From: a virus | Length of the DNA: 27,805 nucleotides | Reading direction: 5' to 3' (one strand) | Virus record (IMG/VR): IMGVR_UViG_3300025168_000505 | Span: 1-27,805 of that record | In this document: piece by piece, positions 18,320 through 25,170 of the stretch | Numbering within the stretch: position 1 is the first letter of the stretch | Layout: the number at the start of each line of letters is the position of its first letter | Notes under the pieces: model-generated | Database searches by the model: none | Seen by the model: the letters and a program-made list of their open reading frames with translations, nothing else | Told to the model about the DNA's origin: nothing | Made by a program: the position numbers and the translations under genes

Positions 18320-18631
18320 ATGGCTACTATGGCAAGTACATTTACTAAATATAAAGTGGGTTCAGGTGGTGATTCTACTAATCCTAATGCTGGAGATTTA
18401 GATTCCCCATTGGGAAGTGTAGGAAGTGTAAGTCCTACTGCGGTTGGCATTTCTACACTTGAATTTAATTTTAGTATTAATGGTTCAGACTTCTTAGGGC
18501 ATACAATTAAAGAAGTGGGTATTTTTGATTCGACAGGGGCGCATATGTTAATTAGAACAAACTACGATGGCTTTGGACCACTTTCAGCAACAGATGTAGT
18601 TCAATTTATTATAACAGTAGAGGTAGATTAA
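18320..18631 (+). CDS. Small tail fibre-associated protein
   Basis: I choose ATG 18320 because GGGAGG (18305-18310) lies nine bases upstream; an in-frame ATG at 18290 overlaps the hub stop as ATGA and would add ten residues. The 103-residue product begins MATMASTFTKYKVGSGGDST and ends in TIKEVGIFDSTGAHMLIRT and VVQFIITVEVD. This resembles the beta-rich N-terminal domain of tail-collar and fibre proteins of bacteriophages, in which the EVGIFD-type strand is common. It lies between hub and fibre, so a role linking the fibre to the baseplate is likely. Confidence 0.65.
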   Translation: MATMASTFTKYKVGSGGDSTNPNAGDLDSPLGSVGSVSPTAVGISTLEFNFSINGSDFLGHTIKEVGIFDSTGAHMLIRTNYDGFGPLSATDVVQFIITVEVD

Positions 18632-18632
18632 A

Positions 18633-20336
18633 ATGGTAAGTAATATAGGTAAGATAACAGATTTGGCTGCAACGCCATCTAAAGGATTAGTAGACGGGAC
18701 AGATAAATTGCACTCTGGTATTATTAAAGTATTAGAGTCTTTTTCACAAGACAATATGTGTGTAAGCCATGCAGGTTTTACTATTACGGATGGTGGAGAT
18801 TACACGCAGTATAATTTAGCCCAACCAATTAAGTTTAGAGCCAATGGGCAATACGTTAGTTATACTGGAGGCAATTTAGCAGTAGCATACAGTTCTACTG
18901 TTCAAGATTCCACTAACAGTAGATATGATTGGGTTTTATTAAATCCGAATATAGGTGGAACACCTGCTATTGTTATTGTACAGGGAACTGCGGGTACAAC
19001 CCCATTAGTTTCCGATATTACAGCAGGTTATATTCCTATTGCATTGGTTCACATTTCAGCAGGGGCAGATAACGATAAGTTTGATTATTCTTTCCAAACT
19101 TTTACTATGAACTTGAGTAAAAATTCATTATCAATTGGTCATGATGCTAGTGGTTATACTGAATCTGGTAAAATAACAGGAGATGCAGATAGTTTAGATA
19201 TTGTTTCTACTCCGACTAATTCTGATATTAATATTACACCAAATGGAACAGGAGATATTAAACTGGGTACTTTAGCAATTGATGGCGACCAAACAGTAGG
19301 TTCTGGGCAAAACGGCCATGCTCTAATCTATACTCATTCTAATGCTAAAGCCGCTTTATCTGCTTTACCTACGATGTATAGTGATGGTGATGCAATTGCC
19401 GCAGTTGAAGGAGAAGCAACACTTAACCTTACAGGTGATGTCAAAATAACTTCTAGTTCTAATGGTAAACCAACTTTAACCTTAGAGAATACTGCGGGAA
19501 TCGCTTCTGCGGCTAATGAACCTGAAATAATTTTTGATAGAACAGGTGCTTCGGATGCTACTACAAGTGGAGATTTAGGAAGAATACTTTGGAAAGGAAA
19601 GGATGATGGAAGTAATACTCATATTTATTTAGGTATTCATGGTGAAGCATTAGATGAAACAGGTGGAACTGAAGATGGTAGAATAAGATTTACTATTGCT
19701 AAAGCGGGTGGTGATGGAGTTTCTTCAAGTCAAGAATATTTAAGAATGGCGGGTGGTGAAGGTGTTGTTTTTAATCATAATAAAGAAAATATTGATTTTG
19801 CTGTTATGGGAGATACTAACGATAACGTGCTTTTTGTAGATGCAGGAGTTGAAAGAGTAGGTATTGGAACAAATGCACCAACACAAAAATTAGGAGTAAG
19901 TGGTGCGATAGGGGCGGCTGCATTGGTTATTTCAGTATTAGAAATAACAGGCAATCCTCTCCCTTCGGCTGGATTAACGGCTAATCCGAATACTGGACAA
20001 CCTTGTTTAGCATTAAGTTCAGAAACACATAGAACAATTATTGCAGATACACAGGCTTTTTCTCCACATCCTGCCCCTAGTTTGGGGCCATTATCATTAC
20101 TTTTACCTGCGGCTTCTGGAACACATCAAGGATGGGAAATGAGAATTATTAGTAAGGCTAATGCGGGTGGTGGGGATAATTTAACATTAGATGTAACTGG
20201 CTCATCTGATTTAATTGTTGATGCACAAATGGCTACTATTGGAAATCAAACCACAGGCTTTACTTTGGCTACGGGAAAAATATACACAGTTATTCACATT
20301 AATTCAACAATGTATATGTGTATTATACTAAATTGA
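18633..20336 (+). CDS. Tail fibre protein
   Basis: This 567-residue protein starts at ATG 18633, one base after the previous stop, with GAGGTAG upstream. The N-terminal 170 residues are a compact domain (AQPIKFRANGQYVSYTGGNL) probably attaching to the tail. The shaft has motifs typical of marine phage fibres: SDINITPNGTGDIKLGT at about 196-212 and VGIGTNAPTQKLGVSG at about 408-424. The final 130 residues (from NPLPSAGLTANPNTGQP to TMYMCIILN) form a beta-rich tip, probably for receptor binding. It is the last large gene of the rightward module. No chaperone or peptidase motif was seen at its C-terminus. Confidence 0.8.
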   Translation: MVSNIGKITDLAATPSKGLVDGTDKLHSGIIKVLESFSQDNMCVSHAGFTITDGGDYTQYNLAQPIKFRANGQYVSYTGGNLAVAYSSTVQDSTNSRYDWVLLNPNIGGTPAIVIVQGTAGTTPLVSDITAGYIPIALVHISAGADNDKFDYSFQTFTMNLSKNSLSIGHDASGYTESGKITGDADSLDIVSTPTNSDINITPNGTGDIKLGTLAIDGDQTVGSGQNGHALIYTHSNAKAALSALPTMYSDGDAIAAVEGEATLNLTGDVKITSSSNGKPTLTLENTAGIASAANEPEIIFDRTGASDATTSGDLGRILWKGKDDGSNTHIYLGIHGEALDETGGTEDGRIRFTIAKAGGDGVSSSQEYLRMAGGEGVVFNHNKENIDFAVMGDTNDNVLFVDAGVERVGIGTNAPTQKLGVSGAIGAAALVISVLEITGNPLPSAGLTANPNTGQPCLALSSETHRTIIADTQAFSPHPAPSLGPLSLLLPAASGTHQGWEMRIISKANAGGGDNLTLDVTGSSDLIVDAQMATIGNQTTGFTLATGKIYTVIHINSTMYMCIILN

Positions 20337-20350
20337 ATATTAGTGATTAA

Positions 20351-20431
20351 ATGGAATTATTCATATTAGTGTTTATAGCCTTTATATGTGGCTTTCTTGC
20401 TACATGGTTAGCCACAATAGATGAATTTTGA
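20351..20431 (+). CDS. Possible 26-residue membrane peptide
   Basis: ATG 20351 opens a 26-residue ORF: one hydrophobic helix (MELFILVFIAFICGFLATWL) with a short acidic tail. It follows the fibre gene by 14 bases on the same strand. Small one-helix proteins after tail genes are sometimes holin-like or lysis accessory proteins. There is no convincing Shine-Dalgarno sequence, and an ORF of this size can arise by chance in AT-rich DNA, so it is a weak call. Confidence 0.35.
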   Translation: MELFILVFIAFICGFLATWLATIDEF

Positions 20432-20451
20432 CCAACTTTCGCATTAGAAAA

Positions 20452-20467
20452 ATTTTCATATGAAAAT
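20452..20467. repeat. 16-bp perfect palindrome in convergent spacer
   Basis: ATTTTCATATGAAAAT is a perfect inverted repeat with no loop. It lies between the two convergent modules. It could be a protein-binding site or simply chance in AT-rich sequence. Confidence 0.6.
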
Positions 20468-20500
20468 CCGCCTCATTGAGATGCAGTTCTTTCAATAGAT

Positions 20501-20518
20501 GTAAATGTGCTCATTTAC
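20501..20518. repeat. Short hairpin in convergent spacer
   Basis: GTAAATG and CATTTAC form a perfect 7-bp stem with the loop TGCT. It lies downstream of the rightward module and could aid termination or protect the 3' end of the late transcript, but no T-tract follows it directly. Confidence 0.5.
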
Positions 20519-20550
20519 GCCTATTAAAAATTAACAGTCTAAAAAAGACC

Positions 20551-20581
20551 AAAAAAAAAGAGGGAGGCCGAAGCCCCCCTC
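20551..20581 (-). terminator. Intrinsic terminator of leftward replication module
   Basis: On the minus strand the RNA reads GAGGGGGGC, loop UUCG, GCCUCCCUC, then nine U. All nine pairs form, one of them G-U. The C(UUCG)G tetraloop is exceptionally stable, and the U tract follows at once, as in bacterial Rho-independent terminators. The stem begins at the stop codon of the zinc-ribbon gene (TGA at 20582-20580). On the plus strand the hairpin has an A-C mismatch and only a weak T run, so it is directional. Confidence 0.88.
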
Positions 20582-20723
20582 AATTAGTTTTATCCGACCA
20601 AATAGCGTTACAGGCTCTACATTCCCACAATTTTACTTGCTCGGTAGAACCTACGTAAAAACCTAATAGTCGTCTTGCTACTGTTTTTTGTTTACAGTAG
20701 AAGCATTCCTGCTTTAATCCCAT
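20580..20723 (-). CDS. Small zinc-ribbon protein
   Basis: The minus-strand ATG at 20723 opens 47 residues. Two CxxC pairs, CFYC near residues 7-10 and CRAC near 35-38, are spaced as in a zinc ribbon. The middle is basic (KTVARRLLGFYVGSTEQ) and WECRACNAIW is a typical ribbon strand. It starts five bases after the preceding gene stops, and its own stop is the first part of the terminator stem, making it the last gene of the leftward operon. Such small ribbons often bind DNA, RNA polymerase or another zinc-dependent partner; no specific role can be given. Confidence 0.8.
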   Translation of the reverse strand: MGLKQECFYCKQKTVARRLLGFYVGSTEQVKLWECRACNAIWSDKTN

Positions 20724-20727
20724 ACAA

Positions 20728-20883
20728 TCACTTTTGTTGTTTATCTTCGCCCATTAGACGCTTCATATATTCTTCAACGCTTTCATCGGTGATATTAGTT
20801 CCACCAAATGCAGCAAAGAAGAGAAGCATCAAAATGATTGCGAAGGCAAACAAACCAAACCATTCCCAGCCTGTCATTACCAT
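20728..20883 (-). CDS. Small one-helix membrane protein
   Basis: A 51-residue ORF starts at ATG 20883 (MVMTGWEWFG) or at the second ATG, 20877. GGAGG lies four or ten bases upstream of these respectively. The start overlaps the TAA of the exonuclease gene. A strongly hydrophobic helix (about residues 9-27) is followed by a charged C-terminal tail (ITDESVEEYMKRLMGEDK). This is a membrane-anchored protein of unknown function; holin-like or regulatory roles are possible. The good Shine-Dalgarno sequence and tight packing support it being real. Confidence 0.78.
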   Translation of the reverse strand: MVMTGWEWFGLFAFAIILMLLFFAAFGGTNITDESVEEYMKRLMGEDKQQK

Positions 20884-21479
20884 TTCACCTCCAAATCTCT
20901 GTGTTCTCCGTTATCAATAGAAAAGCCTTTAACAATCCCATTATCCTGACCATACTTCCAAAGGTCATAAACTAATTGAGTATCTTTCATACAATACTCA
21001 ACTACTTCATCATATTGACCCATTTTCCATAACTTAGGAGCATCTGCACTATCCATGAGTTTGAAATCATTCATAGTACATTTTACTAAATTACTCAAAG
21101 GGAATCTTTCACCATGTTCTTTAAAAAGAATTTTAGACGTATCAATAAACTGTTCTTCTTTAATGTATTTATTAATACAATAAATATCCATAGAGTCTCT
21201 AAGGATGGGCAAATCAAATGCTTTAATATTATGACCTAATAATAGGCCACCCTTTTGGAAATGATTATCTAAATCGTATTTGAGTTCAGATAATGATTTA
21301 ACAATGTGTCCAGACTTAGCAAATGATTCTACTGGTTCATCAACATAAACGGTTCCATTGTTACCGTCCCATGTAGCAACAGTAGAAACCTGAAACATAT
21401 GAGTATTACCGAATCCGCCTATATCATAGGACATATTCTTTGTTTCAATGTCAATTGCTAGAACTGACATATTACTCAT
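20877..21479 (-). CDS. DEDDy 3'-5' exonuclease (DnaQ-like, PolB proofreading type)
   Basis: I start at ATG 21479, overlapping the previous stop as ATGA; a start at 21494 would add five residues. The product has 200 residues. The three exonuclease motifs are present: ExoI as DIE (residues 10-12), ExoII as GHNIKAFD (N84, D89) and ExoIII as YCMKD (Y162, D166), the tyrosine form. This is the fold that forms the proofreading domain of family B polymerases, but here it is a stand-alone protein. It removes nucleotides from DNA 3' ends. Because the polymerase gene in this window lacks an exonuclease domain, this could supply proofreading in trans, which is inference. Confidence 0.88.
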   Translation of the reverse strand: MSNMSVLAIDIETKNMSYDIGGFGNTHMFQVSTVATWDGNNGTVYVDEPVESFAKSGHIVKSLSELKYDLDNHFQKGGLLLGHNIKAFDLPILRDSMDIYCINKYIKEEQFIDTSKILFKEHGERFPLSNLVKCTMNDFKLMDSADAPKLWKMGQYDEVVEYCMKDTQLVYDLWKYGQDNGIVKGFSIDNGEHRDLEVKW

Positions 21480-21703
21480 TCCCCAGTAGACCAAAGTTTA
21501 CTAATCTTTTCTTCTTCTTTATTGACCTTTGGTTTCTCATCTATATCGGTTCGTCTCTTTAAGAAACAAACAATCTGAGAACCAGCGACAATAAGTTGAG
21601 AACAACATTCCCAACCATCATCACCATAAGTATTCAATGTATCTATAATTACTTTTGGCCCTTTTGTTACTTCAAAAACTAAATATGTGTTTTCCCACTT
21701 CAT
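21476..21703 (-). CDS. Small DUF4177-like protein
   Basis: This 75-residue protein starts at ATG 21703, overlapping the stop of the ATPase gene (ATGA). The sequence WENTYLVFEVTKG, then LNTYGDDGWECCSQL and IVCFLKRR, matches the pattern of small DUF4177 proteins (two strands, a G-x-x-GW-x motif, a final FKR-like strand). The tail is charged. Function is unknown in the family. It lies between the helicase-like and exonuclease genes, hinting at an accessory replication role. Confidence 0.72.
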   Translation of the reverse strand: MKWENTYLVFEVTKGPKVIIDTLNTYGDDGWECCSQLIVAGSQIVCFLKRRTDIDEKPKVNKEEEKISKLWSTGE

Positions 21704-23166
21704 TCTTCATCGCTCCTAATTAATTTAACATATGTTCGATTGTTTGCGCCTTTTAGTTCTTCAAACTTGTGTCTAACTATATCAAAGTGCCTATAAATCT
21801 GCGCTCTTGATTTTTTCGCTTTCTTTCGTACATCTGTTAATAGTGTTGTTTTATTTACAAAACCCTCATCATCTTTCTTCATCTTGTTATAAGTATCTAA
21901 AAAGACTGATTCTAACGAATTTTCGGCAATACTCTTCCGCTTCTTCGTGAGGCTATCAGTTAGCCAGTCGAGCAGGGACGTATAACACTTACGGACAATC
22001 TGACCCGCTTGGCGCACATTGTACCCCGTAACAATGAATCTTTCCTCTTTATTCTTAATAGATGGTGCAGAAGCAACACTACAAAGAACAGACATTTTAA
22101 TCAGGATTTTGAGTAAACGGGTAGTAAAATTACCCGCAATTTTAGCAACATGCGGAGGATAAGTTTGAATTTCTCTACGCATAGTTTCATATTCTAATCT
22201 AAGAATTTGGCTAAAATCTTTCCCATATTTCATAGTTTTAAGAGGGTCGCCATTAACTTCTATAAATCTCTCTTGTACTGTTTGATATATTTTATACATA
22301 GCATTTGCATATCTATCAATAGGGACAGTAACTTCTTCAACTGTTCCTGCTTTTTCGATTTGTTCTATTCTCATTTTATGTTGAATAAATTCAGGGACAT
22401 CCCATACAAATAATAGCATTCTTTGTAATACACCTTTCTCGGCTATAATGTCATTAAGATTAGTTGGAGGATAAGTCATAGCCAATACTGAACGCTCACA
22501 AAAACATTCCATAACCATTCCACCAAAAGAAGTTAGTGCTTTTGAAATAATCCAAGACTCACCTGCTAATGAGTTCATTAATGTATTTAAATACACAATT
22601 GAATTTTCCTTGTGTTGTGTTTGTTTAAAGATACCTGAGTATTCAAACTCATCCCAATGAGCAAGCCCATTTCCTTCTAAAACTCCTGGCCTTCTTTCAT
22701 AGTCTATTTCTCCATCATCATCAACGTTTTTATCATATCCACCAATAAGAACAGAATCAGTATAATCTGTAACTCCAAAGGTATTAAAAATACGATTCAT
22801 GGGTAAGTTATCTCTAAGTAGGGGAGGGTGTTTATTTGCTTCATTAATTAACTTAAAGGTTCTATTAGCAATTGGACCGATAAAGTTCCATAAAGTAGAT
22901 TTACCTGTTCCTGATGTTTGAATCCAACAAAAATGTATTCTAGTATCTTCAAGATTTCTTCCTTGAGGAATAGTAATAAAGTCTTTTGTTATCTGCCCAA
23001 GTAAATTAAAGAAACAAATGCTGGCAGGAATACCATTTCTATGTGATACTTCTTCGGCTGATTTGGTAAATTCTTTAACTATTTCAGGTAGTGATTCATC
23101 GTATGCTTTTGCACTATCTAATAGTTTTTGTTCATATTGTTCTTCTGTTAATTCATCTGTATTCAT
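21700..23166 (-). CDS. P-loop ATPase, probable replicative helicase
   Basis: This 488-residue protein starts at ATG 23166, overlapping the previous stop (ATGA), with GAAGGTGA upstream. Walker A is GTGKS at residues 86-90. Walker B is LAHWDEF at 168-174, with D172 and E173. A sensor-1-like segment lies near 226-236 (SVLAMTYPPTN), and R249 in GVLQRML may act as an arginine finger. The C-terminus (about 415-488) looks like a winged helix (TLLTDVRKKAKKSRAQIYRH). The layout resembles DUF3987 or MCM-like viral ATPases. It lies between the nuclease and exonuclease genes, in an operon with primase, so replicative helicase is the best guess. Confidence 0.75.
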   Translation of the reverse strand: MNTDELTEEQYEQKLLDSAKAYDESLPEIVKEFTKSAEEVSHRNGIPASICFFNLLGQITKDFITIPQGRNLEDTRIHFCWIQTSGTGKSTLWNFIGPIANRTFKLINEANKHPPLLRDNLPMNRIFNTFGVTDYTDSVLIGGYDKNVDDDGEIDYERRPGVLEGNGLAHWDEFEYSGIFKQTQHKENSIVYLNTLMNSLAGESWIISKALTSFGGMVMECFCERSVLAMTYPPTNLNDIIAEKGVLQRMLLFVWDVPEFIQHKMRIEQIEKAGTVEEVTVPIDRYANAMYKIYQTVQERFIEVNGDPLKTMKYGKDFSQILRLEYETMRREIQTYPPHVAKIAGNFTTRLLKILIKMSVLCSVASAPSIKNKEERFIVTGYNVRQAGQIVRKCYTSLLDWLTDSLTKKRKSIAENSLESVFLDTYNKMKKDDEGFVNKTTLLTDVRKKAKKSRAQIYRHFDIVRHKFEELKGANNRTYVKLIRSDEE

Positions 23167-23852
23167 ATTTTCACCTTCTCTTCTGAGTTTAATGTGGTAA
23201 GTATTCTTTGGGCTAGGGTTTCACCAATACCCTCAATTGCTTGTAATTGATAATCACTACATTCACCAATTTCCATTATGGAGCCAAACTCTTTTATTAA
23301 TTCTTTTGCCTTTTTTATTGAAACGCCTTTGATGCTACTAAGTAAATCTATTCTTAGGTCATCGGTTGTTAATCTTTTAAACACTTGTGGAGCAATAGTA
23401 TCTCTAGTAATGGGTTTCATTTTACAAACTGCTGTTATTATTAACGCCGCTTCTTCTTCTGTTTCAACCCATACTGGTTTAACGTCGGTATCTAAAATTA
23501 GTCTACCTATTGCTCCTAAGAATTTATTATTTAGTCTTATGCTTCTCATAGCGATTGGCATTTTAGTCGGGGCATTTTCTATAATATTACAAATTGCTTG
23601 GTCTAAACTACCATGAATGACAACTACATTAGTTTTAAAATGCCTATCCATGTTATCTATTTGAGTCCATAATCTTTTAGATAAAACCGAACTTAAAAAA
23701 TCAGTTGTTGATTTGGCTTCAAAACAAACGTCATCATAAACATAGTCTCCTATCTCAATCCAACGCTTCTCATGTTGTATATTTAAAGCCTTTGCCTTAA
23801 GCATAACCAGTTCGGCTAACTTAGACTTCTCTCTTGAATCAATTACTAACAT
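23163..23852 (-). CDS. XPF/Hef-type (ERCC4) nuclease with HhH domain
   Basis: ATG 23852 overlaps the primase stop (TAATG) and has GGAGG upstream; longer starts up to 23882 lack this. The product has 229 residues. The nuclease core shows IDSRE (D5, R7, E8), GDY (35-37) and FEAKSTTD (E45, K47, D51), the ERKxxxD motif with Ala in place of Arg. Two helix-hairpin-helix segments follow (about 171-192 and 203-220: IKGVSIKKAKELI and IEGIGETLAQRI). These proteins cut branched DNA such as flaps and stalled forks, and this architecture is archaeal rather than bacterial. It is adjacent to primase and helicase genes, so fork repair or replication restart is likely. Confidence 0.9.
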   Translation of the reverse strand: MLVIDSREKSKLAELVMLKAKALNIQHEKRWIEIGDYVYDDVCFEAKSTTDFLSSVLSKRLWTQIDNMDRHFKTNVVVIHGSLDQAICNIIENAPTKMPIAMRSIRLNNKFLGAIGRLILDTDVKPVWVETEEEAALIITAVCKMKPITRDTIAPQVFKRLTTDDLRIDLLSSIKGVSIKKAKELIKEFGSIMEIGECSDYQLQAIEGIGETLAQRILTTLNSEEKVKI

Positions 23853-24880
23853 TATGAATACCTCCAACATTTTCCTACACAATACCCATCACTAATTAAT
23901 TTATCACAATGAGGGGTGTTGTAATTATTAAACACAGTAAATCTTGCGTGTTTTCTTGTCTCGTTTTTATCCCAATCTAACCAAATAGAATCGGATTCAG
24001 CAAAGACTCTTTCTAACTCTTCTACTATAAGTTCGAGAGTTTTTAATTTCTCTTGTCCTGAAGATAAATCACGATAGCCCGAAATCAAATCTCTATACCA
24101 AGATACTAAGTATGCTCTCGACATATGCGAGGGATTCTCCGTCATTACCGCATTATGTAAACATGGCAACATTGGGAGTTTTCCTACTGTTTTAGGCACT
24201 CCAATTTCACCCTCTAATGCCTTCATAGGGGGGGCTTGTGGAAATTCGACCTCGATTTCACCGCCCTTTTTGAAAGGGATATAGCGTGGAGTTTCTGCTA
24301 ATACTAATATTTCTTCAATATCGAGAGATAAGTCATCTACTGTTAAGGGAATGCAATAATAAGGTTTACCGTTACTATTGGAGGATGACATATTTACTGT
24401 ATTAGGGATTCTTCTAAGTCTTGTAGTTTGACCAACCCTTTCATCAAGAGTATTAGATTTACCAACCTTAGAAATTAAATATTCTTTTATATCCCTAAAT
24501 AATACTTGAACGCTTCTCATATTTTCTGATGGCTTTCCAAATAAAAACAAATGGAATCCTCTTCCAGAGAAGAAGAGAGTATGTAAATAATTTTGATTAA
24601 CTATCAATTCCATCACCTGTTTTACATCACGCCAAGCAGTATCTATATTATCTTCATGTGCATCGAAATCTAAAAATATTCTATCAATAATAACAGAGGA
24701 TTCTACTTTTGCTTTTTCCGAAAAGTGCTCAAAATCGTAGACAGTAGTATATACATTTGTTCTGTTATTTTGAGCATTAATAAAGTCAGCATATTCATTC
24801 CTCGTCTTTACTATCTTTCTTTTCATTTGCGGAGCGTTCCTTATGTGGCTCCCCGCCCATACTTCTCTCGGATATTTCAT
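23852..24880 (-). CDS. Archaeo-eukaryotic primase: PriS catalytic plus PriL-type Cys domain
   Basis: The ATG at 24880 has GGAGG eight bases upstream; a TTG at 24895 is less likely. The product has 342 residues. Catalytic motifs: FLDFD (69-73, metal-binding acids), SGRGFH (105-110) and a motif III region LDERVGQTTRLRRIPNTVN. The C-terminal part (about 235-342) has four cysteines, C240 (PCLHNAV), C325, C334 and C338 (GYCVGKC), with HMSRAYLVSW between. This order resembles the iron-sulphur domain of the PriL subunit. It makes primers for DNA synthesis. Single-chain PriS-PriL-like primases occur in archaeal mobile elements. The start of this gene lies within the end of the preceding gene (86 bases). 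Confidence 0.9.
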   Translation of the reverse strand: MKYPREVWAGSHIRNAPQMKRKIVKTRNEYADFINAQNNRTNVYTTVYDFEHFSEKAKVESSVIIDRIFLDFDAHEDNIDTAWRDVKQVMELIVNQNYLHTLFFSGRGFHLFLFGKPSENMRSVQVLFRDIKEYLISKVGKSNTLDERVGQTTRLRRIPNTVNMSSSNSNGKPYYCIPLTVDDLSLDIEEILVLAETPRYIPFKKGGEIEVEFPQAPPMKALEGEIGVPKTVGKLPMLPCLHNAVMTENPSHMSRAYLVSWYRDLISGYRDLSSGQEKLKTLELIVEELERVFAESDSIWLDWDKNETRKHARFTVFNNYNTPHCDKLISDGYCVGKCWRYS

Positions 24881-25166
24881 TGTTATTACCTCCAAAACTA
24901 ATTGTTGCGCCTTGTAATAGTTCTTTTATTATATTTGCTACTTCGCCCGATAAAACAGTCATAACTGTTTCTTTCAGTAAGTCTTCAAAGTGCATACCTA
25001 CATAAGATTCCTTTATTCTTAAATCATGAACCAATTTATATTTTTCTATAAGAGTCATTTCTCCATAAATATCTATTGATAATATATTTACTGTTTCTGA
25101 TAAGTTGGAAATTTCTGCAAATGTCCAATTCTTTGCTAATACTTTTTTTCTTATTAATTCCTTCAT
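24795..25166 (-). CDS. Unknown 123-residue protein overlapping the primase gene
   Basis: I choose ATG 25166, five bases after the Cas4-like stop; an upstream in-frame start at 25274 would overlap that gene by over 100 bases. The product begins MKELIRKKVLAKNWTFAEIS, has a helical middle and ends in a highly charged, probably disordered tail (SANEKKDSKDEE). I do not recognise it. Its last 86 bases overlap the primase start in another frame, which is much more overlap than elsewhere in the module. It may be a small replication accessory protein. Confidence 0.65.
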   Translation of the reverse strand: MKELIRKKVLAKNWTFAEISNLSETVNILSIDIYGEMTLIEKYKLVHDLRIKESYVGMHFEDLLKETVMTVLSGEVANIIKELLQGATISFGGNNNEISERSMGGEPHKERSANEKKDSKDEE

Positions 25167-25170
25167 AATA

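Noticed and set aside
20476-20658. 60-residue plus-strand ORF in the convergent spacer
   Set aside because: It runs through the terminator hairpin and the poly-A tract and is antisense to the zinc-ribbon gene.
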